Assembly (NCBI GenBank): GCA_001599815.1
Contig: BCIA01000005.1
Span: forward strand, 2,459,088 to 2,523,087
Reading direction: 5' to 3'
DNA length: 64,000 nucleotides
DNA from: Furcasterigmium furcatum
Taxonomy: Eukaryota > Ascomycota > Sordariomycetes > Glomerellales > Plectosphaerellaceae
The number at the start of each line of letters is the position of its first letter. Within the stretch, counting starts at the first letter, position 1. This document shows positions 1-9,918 of the stretch, in pieces. The notes below the pieces were generated by a model. The model did no database searches. It was given only the letters and a program-made list of their open reading frames with translations, and was not told the origin of the DNA. The translations under genes and the position numbers were made by a program.

Positions 1-320
1 GGGGTACGGGCGAAGAGGGAGGCGCATGCTTGCCAGCCCTGGGGGTTCACTCTCAGTTGATTGAGAAAGTCGAAGGCCTGGACTTTAAGGTTCTGGTCTG
101 AGGTGGGGTTCCAGCCGATCTCGACGGCATTTTCGATCTGTTGGGGCACGAAATGTCAGCCAGACTAGAAACGAAAGAAAGGAGTCGTTCGTGTTGGCGT
201 TGTTTGCTTCAAGGCGGCACTCTCTGTACGACCAGGGTGGGTGGTGACAGCGATGGCGGGGCAGCAGGCGGCCAAGACCACTTCGGGCCGCCGGGATGGG
301 AGACGAACCTGGGCTTCCAT
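1..320 (-). CDS. LOS1: Exportin-T (tRNA nuclear export receptor), 5' end only
   Basis: Partial gene running off the left edge. The model is complement(join(<1..137,309..320)). Exon 1 is only 12 nt and encodes MEAQ. It is followed by a 171-nt intron (GTTCGT...CCAACAG), and exon 2 reads IENAVEIGWNP, then LKVQAFDFLNQLR and GWQACASLFART. This N-terminus matches the start of fungal LOS1/Xpo-t, an importin-beta-family HEAT-repeat receptor that carries mature tRNAs through the nuclear pore with Ran-GTP. About 49 of the roughly 1,000 residues expected for the family are visible. The start was chosen because it is the only nearby ATG followed by a usable donor that joins in frame to the conserved segment. 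The family call rests on the N-terminal motif alone. The body of the protein lies outside the window. Confidence 0.72.
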
Positions 321-1193
321 CGTACCAGAAGCAAGATACGGTTGCTGGGAGCTTTATGTAGAGGGTTGGGAGATGCGGAGGCTGCTAGGAGACTGGCAGC
401 TGTTCTAGCCGTGCATGCGGCATAGTTGGAGGCAGACGGCGGAGAGCAAGCAAGCGGTCAGGCCCAAGTTCGGCTTTGGGGGCACCAGCAGGAGGGGTTT
501 TCTCTTCGGTCGGCGTCGAGGGATGAGGCAAATGCCCGCGTCGAACAAAGAGTGGTGGCGGCCGGGAGACGGTCACTTCGGGCCACGTCAGGGTACTTCA
601 CTGGCGAGAGGGAGAGGTCGGGGTCAAGCAGGTCAGCCGGTCTCTTTGTCGACAGGGAATTTGTGGTGACGGGCGATTTTGTCAGAGTTGAGTGGTAAGT
701 CTCGTGCCTTTTTTGGCCTATGCGCGGGAAATCGTCGGATGGAAGCTGCCCCTCACTCACTGAGGTGGCACTCCACCCACAGCCCACGCCTGGAGCTAGG
801 TGCCCCGGCCACTGACTCGGTGGGGCAGCGGACCTCCTGCCCCTCCTCCGTCATTCTAAACAGCAACACCCACATTGGCGGCGGCCTGCCCTTCCCGACT
901 CCAAGGCACTGTCACTCAATGTGTTACTAACCCATTCAACCCCTGTCTTGTCACATGCAACTGAACAACAACCCTGTAAGGGAGGCAGAACAAGTCAATA
1001 GCAGGAACGCCAAAACCCAAGGCTATATATAATAGAGAGGACCAAGTCCGTCGAGCCTACAGCCGAATCCCTAGGGTCCCTAGGACCCTGAAAAGTGTCC
1101 AGTCTACATTCATGTGCTTCGCAATGCATCATGTCGGAAGGTACAAGGCCCCCTGGAGCCGTGGAATAGGAGCACACTTCAACCACCCGACGC
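321..1193. other. Intergenic region upstream of LOS1
   Basis: About 870 bp lie between the LOS1 start (-) and the 3' end of the LCHN-like gene (-). Short overlapping ORFs occur on both strands, but none has a recognisable motif or a convincing splice structure. The region presumably holds the LOS1 promoter and the terminator of the next gene. Confidence 0.5.
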
Positions 1194-3228
1194 TCAACAC
1201 ACCCTCACACCGCACACCTCGACCCCCTTCCCTTCTATCCTCGCCTCCCGCGCAAAGTACCGCACCACCAGCTCCTTCACGAACTCGGCATCGTGCCCGT
1301 TCCACACGTCCAGCCCCATGCTCTCCACTGCATCAGTCCCGACCCGCACCACCGGGAGCGAGATGTCCTCCTCGTCACTTGTGCTCCCCGGGTTCAGGGG
1401 CGCATGTTCCGACTCTTCTTCCCCTACGACGGCCCCTGCCGTTCGCGGCTCGTCGCCATCCTCGTCATCCGTGTACGGCTCGTACGTCTCCTCGGCAGCC
1501 TCGACGACGTCGGCCATAACGGACAGAATCTGCGTCGTCAGGCGGTGGAAGTACGCGATAATCGCGAGCTCCGTCTTCGCCTCGTCCTCCAGGTCCTCGC
1601 CGGGGACCGACGTCGTAGACCTGCGCTTGGTCAAGGAGGCCAGGGAATCGCCCAGGCCGCCAGCAGGCGTGCGAGGGTGGGACGGGCTCGGTGACGGAGC
1701 GAGGTCGGCGAGCAGCGAGTTGTCAAGGACCGCCTCTTCATGTTCGTCGCTGCGGCCTTGCTCGCCCGCACTGGCCCACCAGAGGAACCCGCTGTAGGCC
1801 AAGGCAGCCCAGGAGATGGGCTCGACGACCTTGTCAAGGGAGTCATCCACGCCGACATCTGCGCTAGGGAAAGCACCGGTGGTGAGTCTGATGCTTCCTG
1901 ACGTGACAGATGGTGATCGTTCAGCTGTCCTCGGCCTGGGCGTCGTCGCGTTGAGGCGGCCGAGGCCGCTCTTGAGAGCGCGGAATCGGCGGAGGTCACG
2001 CTGAGTCGCTTTCACGGGGACACCGCGGGGGCATTCCACCGTAGGCCAGACTTTCTCCTTGGCGCCGGTAGAGTATGCCGGCGGCAGGGTGATGAGCATG
2101 TCCCAGAGGGTGTCCTTCATGGCCAGAATGCTGTCCGTAGTGCAGGCAATCCAGCCGGTGCCGGCCTCGTCGGCAACCGCCTCCTCTTGCGAGGATTTTG
2201 TGCGTTTTGAGGCCTCGTAGTCATCGACGAGGAAGGAGATGTCATGGACACCGATGCAGAAGAGGGGCCGCAGGCGATGTGAGGAGGCGGAGGGGTCCAG
2301 GATCTCGGCGACTGAGTGAGGTATATTGGAGAGAACGGAGAGGTCATAAACTGTCCACGGTTAATGAATATTCTCAGTGGTGTGAAGGGGAAGCCGCACC
2401 ATAGTTGCAAACCTCATGCACGGGGGTTTGGCAAGAGATCAAAATGCGCTTCCGAAGCAGGGCCGCCCGGTGGATGGGGAAGATGAGAGGTCCAAAAGTG
2501 TCTAGCAGGGACACTAGACTCCATGCTGGATGGTACGGCGACAGCTGATGGCCCGGGGGTATGAGTGCGGTGCCGTCGGAGGCCGAACGGTTTCTGCTGT
2601 GTCCCTTCTTCAGCCTGTCCGTCTGGGAGTTGAGCAATGGCGGCTCGAGGGGTGTCTCCGCGGAGGGCTCTATCGCCTTCGCGGGGCCTTCGGGCGCCTT
2701 GTTCTTCTCCCAGTATGCCTCGAGGAGGTCAATCCTGTTGGGATGTTCGGCAATTATGCTGCACAAAGCATCAGCATCGAGAATTCGGTTCACAGCTTGG
2801 GTGAATTGAGTCGAGCGTTCTCACCTCGCGAGTTCCTTCAGTCTCTGAGCGTGTCGCCAGGCCCGCCCAAGCCTCCCCTCGCTAAGGGGTACCAGGACGC
2901 CAACGGCAATCATACGGGCATTACGCGCCTCCTCCTCCTCGCATGGGATGTTGACAAAAGCGCTGAGGCCTGCATGGCCGCGGTCGTGAACAAAGTAGAT
3001 GAGGTCGTCGGACACGGTATGTAATCCGGACGGCAGACTCTTGTACTCGACAAGACCTTCGAGCTCGACGCCAGCCTCGGCCTGCTTCCAGGCAATTGTG
3101 TAGCCAGCCTTGACGTCGAATTCGATGAGGAAGAGGGCGGAGATGGCAGGAAGTTCGGGAAGGGCGCCAGGGCCTGCTGTCGGGAGATGGACCGTGAGGG
3201 GCGGTTGTCCTCGGCGGGAGGAAGCCAT
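1194..3228 (-). CDS. LCHN/DENND11-like DENN-domain protein (Anr2-type, DUF2347 plus DUF4484)
   Basis: Three-exon model: complement(join(1194..2350,2400..2758,2825..3228)), 639 aa. The introns are 66 nt (GTGAGA...TGCAG) and 49 nt (GTGCGG...GACAG), and both joins restore frame. Exon 1 holds the longin-like start (ALFLIEFDVKAGYTIAWKQ) and ends GRLGRAWRHAQRLKELA, a conserved LCHN segment. Exon 2 contains HPAWSLVSLLDTFGPLIFPIHRAAL and HEVCN. Exon 3 opens VYDLSVLSNIPHSVAEIL and continues LRPLFCIGVHDISFLVDDY, then CTTDSILAMKDTLWDMLITLPP. The C-terminal half carries a low-complexity acidic stretch and a final segment AEFVKELVVRYFAREARIEGKGVEVCGVRVC, as in the fungal DUF4484 family. DENN-related proteins usually act on Rab GTPases in membrane traffic; the specific partner is unknown. 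It is divergent from the acyltransferase at 4631. Confidence 0.82.
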
Positions 3229-4630
3229 TGTTGGTGGTTGCGATTATCGGACGAGGCGCATTATCTATAGAACGGACTGAACGGCAGATGCTGGGCGGGA
3301 GCCCTGTCAGATATTCCGGGCCCGACCTGCGATGCAGGGCAATCGTGGCTTTGAGTATTGCGGCTGTTGGAGGATGGATTGCCGTTGATAGGAGCTGTCG
3401 CGACAAGTCGCAGAGTACGGCAGGCAGGTGCGTAGTGGTGCCCGCCAGACACATGGGGCGTACCAGGTGGAGGGAGGCATCTTGGCGAAGATGACTAAGC
3501 ATGCATTCGGTGCAAGCATGCATCTCGTCCAAGACGTTCAAGGGTCCGCGCCTCAAGAAAGAAGCAATAACCATGTGTGATGCTTCAATCTTCTTCTGCA
3601 GCTCATGCGCAGCCAGCAACTCGTTGACAAATCCCAGTCCTTGGTCGAGCCGGCATCGAAGCCGAGACACGGTATCTGTCATGTCAGACAGAATGCCTGA
3701 TGGAGTTTGGCACGCGTAGTCGTCGAAAGCTGAACACCCTGGGAAGCCCATCTTGTTTGGTGCCATGTCCTGAATCACATGTAAATCATCGCCTGCTTTC
3801 GTGGGATCCCGTTGTTGGCATCCCCAACGAAAGAGCCCCGAGTCAGTTCAGGGAGCGCCACCCACGCGCACCCTCTTCGCTCCAGAGGAGGGCCGGGTGA
3901 TGCTTCTGCAGAGGTGCTTGGTGGTTGAACGGCTATCATTGCGACCTTGTGGGAGAGCCTCTTCACTGCAGGTGGACTCCCTTGCCTTCACTTGAATGTG
4001 TCTCCGAGGTGGTCCAAGTCGAAGAAATAAACGTCCAGAAAAGTTGCAGTTGGAGAGCCTCGGTACAGGCGGGGAGTTGTGGAGAGAGCCAGGTCTCCTA
4101 GCCAATGAAGCTCTGGGTTTTGGGTGAACAATTCAGAGTTCAGGGCCTCAACTAAAAATCCAGGAACCGCCCAGGGACGAGACAGTTGAACTGCTAGAGG
4201 CTGGCCCCACCCAACCTGGGGCTTGGGGGGCGCCCCGTCGGCGTCACTGTTCGGACACCTCACAAACTTGGTGGGGTTCAATCCGCTAATGCCCAGAAAA
4301 TCCCACTGCACCTCCCGTCATCCATGGGATCTTCGTCCTCCATGTGACCCGCGCCCACCTCTCGATCTGTTCTCTCTTCACCACTCCCGACCTTTCTCAC
4401 CGTCGATTCGCCCCTGTACGCCAGTCTCCTCCAGGATCGTCTGTCTGCCGTCCATCGTCTCCCCCGTTGGCTCTAGGATGTATTCAACATTGTCGGCATC
4501 TTGTTGAGCTCCTCTCCTCGACGAACGACGACTCGAAGCGCTCCCCGCCTCCGAGCATCGCGACGACCCCCATCCGACTTCTCCTCCTCCCGAGCTAGAT
4601 AGACCAGGCGCCAGCCTGCCATCCGCAGCC
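3229..4630. other. Divergent promoter region between the LCHN-like and acyltransferase genes
   Basis: 1.4 kb separates two divergently transcribed genes. The part nearest the acyltransferase start (about 4290-4630) is strongly C+T rich on the plus strand, as is common in filamentous-fungal 5' UTRs. ORFs here, including an 85-aa minus-strand one and a 94-aa plus-strand one, show no recognisable domain. No other feature was seen. Confidence 0.5.
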
Positions 4631-5600
4631 ATGGCCGTCCTCAGCTACCTCTACACCTTCTTCGTGGGCTATGCCGGCGTCACCATCGCCCTGTATGCCC
4701 TGTCCCTCTTCCTACCCAAAGCCGGCTTCGGCGCCCGGCTGCTCGCCAGTTACATGGCCCTCATCTTTTGCGCCCTCTACGGCGTATTCGCCGCCATCGT
4801 CCTCCGCATCGTCGGCAACCCCGGGATCGCCCAGTGGACCACCGGCCGCGTCTTCAAGTTTGTCATGTTGCACACCACCAACATCACCTTCGAGATCGAC
4901 GACCCCGCCAACATCCTGGGCACCACCCGGCCCGCCGTCTTCATCGGCAACCATCAGACCGAGCTCGACGTCCTTGCGCTCGGCTGCCTCTTCCCCAAAT
5001 ACTGCTCCGTCACCGCAAAGTCCTCCCTCAAGAACACCCCGTTCCTCGGCTGGTACATGTCCCTGTCGGGCTCCATCTTCATCGACCGCAAGAACTCAAA
5101 GGACGCCCGCGAGGCCATGCAGGGCGCCGCCACCGAGATCCGCGACCGCAAGCAGAGCGTCTTCATGTTCCCCGAGGGCACGCGCTCATACGCCAAGGAT
5201 CCCGTCATGCTGCCCTTCAAGAAGGGCGCCTTCCACCTCGCGGTCCAGGCCGGCGTGCCCATCGTCCCCTGCGTCGTCGCGAACTACAGCCACGTCCTCT
5301 GGATCAAGGGCCTGGTCTTCAACTCGGGCAAGATTCCCATCAAGGGTAAGCCGTTCACTCTGCAATGTTCTAGCTGGATGTACCCGAATTGCTGACCTCA
5401 TGACTGCAGTCTTGGAACCTATCCAGACCAAGGGCCTTACATCTGCCGACGTCGACGAGCTGACGAGGACGACCCACGACAACATGCTCAGGGAACTCGT
5501 GGCTCTTACAGCAAAGGCTCAAGGGAAGCCAATGTCCGTTCCTGCCACCAACGGCCATGCCAAGGCTGTCAAGGCCAGCGGCGCAGACACGACGGCCTAG
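4631..5600 (+). CDS. SLC1: 1-acyl-sn-glycerol-3-phosphate acyltransferase (lysophosphatidate acyltransferase)
   Basis: Two exons, join(4631..5345,5410..5600), 301 aa. The intron is 64 nt (GTAAGC...CTGCAG), and the join gives KIPIKVLEPIQTKGL. The enzyme acylates lysophosphatidic acid to phosphatidic acid in glycerolipid synthesis, normally in the ER or lipid-droplet membrane. The N-terminus has hydrophobic helices at about residues 5-28 and 35-60. The acyltransferase blocks are present in order: NHQTELD (about residue 108, the catalytic NHx4D motif), GSIFIDRKN, FPEGTRSY (acceptor binding) and VPIVPCVV. The length is typical of fungal Slc1. The C-terminal tail (VPATNGHAKAVKASG) is low complexity. 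The start codon lies just after a pyrimidine-rich leader and is followed at once by the first membrane helix. Confidence 0.93.
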
Positions 5601-6086
5601 GACGTCAATCAGAGCCCGCGAGGGTACACCGAGCAGCACTCGTGCTGCGACGGATATGGCCCGCCATGGACCCCGAAAAGCGATACGACTTTCTACGGGA
5701 GGAGCAGGATGTGGGCAACGTGATACCCCTATCATCTAGAGGCGTTGTGGTCAAGGGGCCGCAGTTCTCAGGGGTTGGCTCGCGGCTGGTGATGACATTT
5801 TCTGGCTTTCTTGTTTGCGACATCATAAGCATGCGGGCGGCGTGGCATGGGGCATAGAGGACTGCTGCATGTAGACGCCGGGCCATTTATAACAGTCATA
5901 TCTAAATGAAGCGTTAGATTTCCAACAAGTGCCGCCGTGTGTCTTGACTTGGAAACGTCACTGAGCCCTTACACAAGCATCGAAATGATCACCGATACAT
6001 CCGGAGGTCGCATACAGAGACTTGGAGATAGGCTTGGGGGAGCTGTTTGTTGGATTTTCTACCTGTTTTAACGAGCCGCCTAAAGA
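5601..6086. other. Intergenic, 3' flank of the acyltransferase gene
   Basis: Short spacer downstream of the plus-strand acyltransferase gene. No coding signal above background and no recognisable RNA gene. Confidence 0.4.
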
Positions 6087-6935
6087 TTAGTAGCAGAAGC
6101 GATCCTGAGGCTCGATCAAGGGCCGCTGTTGAGTGGCTACACCAACTCGCCTCATCCAACTTGCTTCCGGACACAACAACCTTCTCGGGTTGCATGCGGA
6201 ACCAATTTCTCCCTTCGTACCGGGCGCTTTGAACTCATCCTCATTTGGTCTGTCTCCCGCGCACGAGACAGAGAAGAAGCCATTCAACTTCAACTCGCCC
6301 ATCACATTGCTGCGCGAAGTGCCCGAACCATGTGCGCGCGGGAGTCCCATTGAGTCTGCTGCTCCCTCCTTCTTGCCGGGTCTGAATACCCAACCCGAGA
6401 ACTTCTCGAGCACACCGTTTGCTTCAAACAGCAATTTGAAATCTTCCTTGGCGTGGATAACGTCGCGTGCCTGTGTGAGCTCCTCTCGCTGACGAGTTGA
6501 TGTATCTTTACGTAGATACCGAGGTAGGGTTCGTCCATCTTCTAGTGCCGAGTCGACTTGGGAAAATCGAGACGACCTCCTGTTACGATGACCTCCCTCG
6601 TGACTCGAACCTAGATGGTCACCCACTAAACCAGAGGTAATTCCGAGGATTAGCTGATCAATTTTGAGGAACTCGGAAGAAGACCTTTTAGACGGACGGG
6701 CCGTGTCTTTTGCGACCCTCGCTCGTGGCGTCGGATATCGCGTCTCGATCATTGCCGGCCCGGCGGCCTGGCGTGTCCTCGAATCTTTGATCATATCGAG
6801 GGATGTCCTTTCCTGCGACACGGCTGGCCTCGTGGGAGGGGATGTTACCGCAGCAGAAGCGTTGCGAAATCTTGGTACGGTGGGGAGACATCTGCGAGTG
6901 TGACAACGAAGCTGTGGTTCGAGGCGGCGTAGCAT
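6087..6935 (-). CDS. Hypothetical protein (doubtful)
   Basis: An uninterrupted minus-strand reading frame. The start at 6935 gives 282 aa; the frame stays open upstream to 7202. From the 6935 start the N-terminus (MLRRLEPQLRCHTRRCLPTV) is Arg-rich, lacks acidic residues and looks like a mitochondrial presequence. Further on, IHAKEDFKLLFEANGVLEKF has protein-like composition. I recognise no domain. The frame crosses a stretch around 6590-6650 that could be an intron read through in frame, so the true model may be spliced. A non-coding explanation remains possible, because random ORFs of this size do occur in GC-rich fungal intergenic DNA. Confidence 0.3.
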   Translation of the reverse strand: MLRRLEPQLRCHTRRCLPTVPRFRNASAAVTSPPTRPAVSQERTSLDMIKDSRTRQAAGPAMIETRYPTPRARVAKDTARPSKRSSSEFLKIDQLILGITSGLVGDHLGSSHEGGHRNRRSSRFSQVDSALEDGRTLPRYLRKDTSTRQREELTQARDVIHAKEDFKLLFEANGVLEKFSGWVFRPGKKEGAADSMGLPRAHGSGTSRSNVMGELKLNGFFSVSCAGDRPNEDEFKAPGTKGEIGSACNPRRLLCPEASWMRRVGVATQQRPLIEPQDRFCY

Positions 6936-9027
6936 TTTGAAATATATCCGGATGGGGGCGAGCTTTGTTGGTAGGGCGCCATTTGGTATCGGATGGAATG
7001 GAAAGGGCGAGAAGCTGTACGCCAGGCAGGCAGGAGAAAGAACTACCCGAGAGTGTTCCAGTGAGTAGGTGACGAGAGACCTGAACAGTTTAATATTGAA
7101 CCAAGTTGATTTTCTAGGTAGGATTGCCACCAGGGACAAAACCAGCTGCGCGACAACCTCCAGAAGGCAAGACTTGTCAGGCAGCGTAGGACCCAGCACC
7201 ACGCTTTACCAATTCCACTCTCCTCTCCTGGTACCCCCGGTGGGCAGTCGTCGCAGTGGCATCTTCCCTTCTTTGGCGAGTAGGGGCAACGGGCAGGGCC
7301 GCAAGTGGCTTGGGGCTGGAACCTCCCTCAGCCTATCGTGTGTTCTACAGAGGCGGTACAGACGCCTTGTTCTGGCACTAATTTCCCCGATAGTTCCTCG
7401 GGGGCAGAGAGGGTGGCACAAAATCGAACAAGTGCAATAGAAAGCGGACACGCTGGGATGTTGGCGGGCGTCTTCCTAGCCGTCCTGGACAGGCCCGATG
7501 ACCGTGAGCGTTGTGTTTCGACTGAGTAGGGAAGTATTCGGCCAAAGCGAAAAGCGAAGCAAGCCTTGAAGCATGTCATACATCTCGTCGCTGGAGCATG
7601 CGATGCCTGTCGGTACTGATACAACTTCGCCATGGAGAACGGGCTTCTAACATTGCGAGAAGGTGGAATGTGAACGAATCCTGTGATGACTATATCAGTA
7701 TACATATCATCAATGAGTGTACTCAGAACAGCGAAATTGAGCAGAAGAGATCAGAAAATAGAACAATATCCACACAAGGTGATTCGGCCAGGGATAACTG
7801 TATGATGAAAGGTCTAGGTCATCATGTAGGAGGGGGACAAGAATTGTGAGAAATCGGTTCAACATACCTTGAGATGAGTGCTCGGCCAGCCTCACCCGGC
7901 AGGACTGAACAAGGGCTTCAACGAGAGCGGTGAAAATATCAAGTCGATCATCATCTCAACAAGGGAGCAAAGTTCTGAGACCGAAAAAAGCAATGATCAG
8001 AAGAGTCCATTGCTTGAGTCGCAGAAGCGCAGGTTCACTCGACCGAAATCTGGCTTCGCCCACACATGTGGAATGACGCGCGTCGTCGAATTGGTCGAAT
8101 TTGCGTGAGAACTGAGTGGTCGTTGTTTGCTGGGGAACCCTGGAAGAGCCGTCTGGTGTCGGCGTTTCGGGAGAGTCCACTCGTGAGATCCCGAGTCAGC
8201 TGCCAGAGTTGTGCCAGCGAAGGTTGCGAACGTCGTCCCGGTGTTGTGCAGGGTGTTTGTGCACTTGTGCCAAGGGCGAAACATGGCGTCCAATTGGTTG
8301 TTTCGTCTTGATGACGGCGCAGTCGAGAGCGTTGATTGGCGTGGGTCTGTGGATCCGCAATCTCCCGCCGGGTCGGCTGCATGGGTCGCCGGGGCCCGCT
8401 GTCTTCCCATGGATCCACTCTTCCCGACTTCATTCGATGTTCCTCGGTGACATCGCCAAGACGGGCAGCTGAACTCCCTTGGCAACGGCGGTTGTTGAGC
8501 AAGGGCTGGCCCCGCAAAGGAAATGAGATGACAGGGATCGATGAGATGATCCGCAGCCTCCCAGAATAACCGGCGAAAAAGGCCTCCTTTTCCAGAAGGG
8601 CCGGAAATCTGGGGAAGAATGCGACACCCCGGACTCCGTGCTCCCGTTCAGTTGTCCTCACTTGAGGATGGTTCTGCGAATTATTCACATCACGGCCGCC
8701 GCTTCAGAGACTCCCCAGCAAAACACTTCGTTGAAGCGAGGCGTCCCATCAGCCCGCTGGCAGAGACCATGAGAAGCTTCCGGGACACCCCGTGAGATTA
8801 GAAAATTAAGTACAGAATTGTGTTGTATCTGCCATGTGCCGTAACTTCTATATAGACAAGAGAAAAGCGCGAGAATATCACGCTTCTTTGTACATAGACT
8901 CCGGCCTAAGCCTGCGCGCTTCCATGTCCGCATTAAGTTACCTGTCAGTACCACTCAGCCGCGAGGCCGCTGGTCTGCCATAGACGTCCATCATGGCACC
9001 ACCTTCACTCCTCTACCGTTTCTCCGC
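6936..9027. other. Intergenic region, nothing recognised
   Basis: About 2.1 kb. The ORFs are short, overlap one another on both strands and carry no motif I recognise. A 217-aa minus-strand frame (8035-8688) has a composition typical of chance ORFs. No repeat, tRNA or transposon signal was seen. Confidence 0.4.
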
Positions 9028-9918
9028 TTAAGCGAAAGCGTAGGCGGCGATGGCGGCGGCGGCGGCAACGAAGACGGAGCCGGAGATGCCAGCGGCACCA
9101 GCGGGGATGTCGGAGGACTCAGCGGGAGGAGGAGGGTAGGGGATGGTGGCGTTGCCGGGAGCAGAGGGGGCAGGAGGAGGGACCTGGACCTTGGAGGTGG
9201 TGGGCTCGGGGCAGGGGACCTCGAGGGTGGCGGTCTCGTACTTGGTCAGGACGGTGGGGACGACGGTGGTGATCTCGGTGCTGTAGACAATGGTCTTGAC
9301 AGACTCGGTAGGGCAGAGCTCCTCAGCAGGGGGCTGAGTGGGGATGACATCGTCGGTGGTCTTGGGAGGCTCGGGGTATCCCTTGGAAGGCTCAGGGTAG
9401 CCCTTGGAAGGCTCGGGGTATCCCTTGGAGGGCTCCTCGTAGACGGGGGAGGACTCCTCAGGGACCTCGTACGTCTTGGAGGGCTCCTCGACGGGAGGGT
9501 AGGTAGGGACGTAAGGAGTCTCGGTGGGCTCGTCGATGGGGCAGACGGTGGTGGAGACGGCGATGGTCTCGGTGACAACGACGCTGCTGCCGGAGGTGGC
9601 AGGGCAGTCGGTGACCTCCTCGGGGCAGTCGGTGATGGTGTAGACCTTGGTCTCGTAGATCGTGGAGGTCGTGTAGGGGACGACGGAGGAGGAGATGACG
9701 GTGGACTCGGCGGGGCAGTCGGTCACGGCGTCAGGCTCGCAAGAGGTGCTATTCTCGGGTTAGCAAAGCTCTGTGCTTCGAGGTGGACAGGGGAGGACAA
9801 ACACAGTGACGAGCACGGTAGAGTACTCAGTCTCCTGGGCGGGGACCTCGTAGACGGGGGAGGGGATGAGGCCGGCGGCGGCGAGGCCGGAGAAAGCGAG
9901 GACGGCGGCGGAACGCAT
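9028..9918 (-). CDS. Secreted GPI-type cell-wall protein with a Pro-rich repeat
   Basis: Two exons, complement(join(9028..9748,9803..9918)), 278 aa. The ORF starting near 9726 is only the second exon. The upstream exon supplies the signal peptide MRSAAVLAFSGLAAAGLIPS. The 54-nt intron uses the donor GTTTGT, has a branch-like GCTAAC and the acceptor AATAG, and rejoins as VLVTVTSCEPDAVTDCPAES. The body has repeated TVxxTxCP-type Cys motifs and Ser/Thr-rich stretches. Three copies of a Pro-rich unit (GYPEPSK, the last GYPEPPK) lie near residue 160. The C-terminus is small-residue rich (AGAAGISGSVFVAAAAAIAAYAFA), as expected for a GPI-attachment signal. A structural or adhesive cell-wall role is inferred. 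No enzyme motif is present. Confidence 0.85.

Noticed and set aside
2921..3778. 285-aa minus-strand ORF
   Set aside because: Overlaps LCHN-like exon 1 in another frame and shows no motif.
6600..6650. tRNA-like string with A-box- and B-box-like blocks
   Set aside because: On the minus strand TGGTTTAGTGG and GGTTCGAGTC are present but only about 22 nt apart. The T-stem does not pair and there is no anticodon arm or acceptor stem, so it is not a tRNA.
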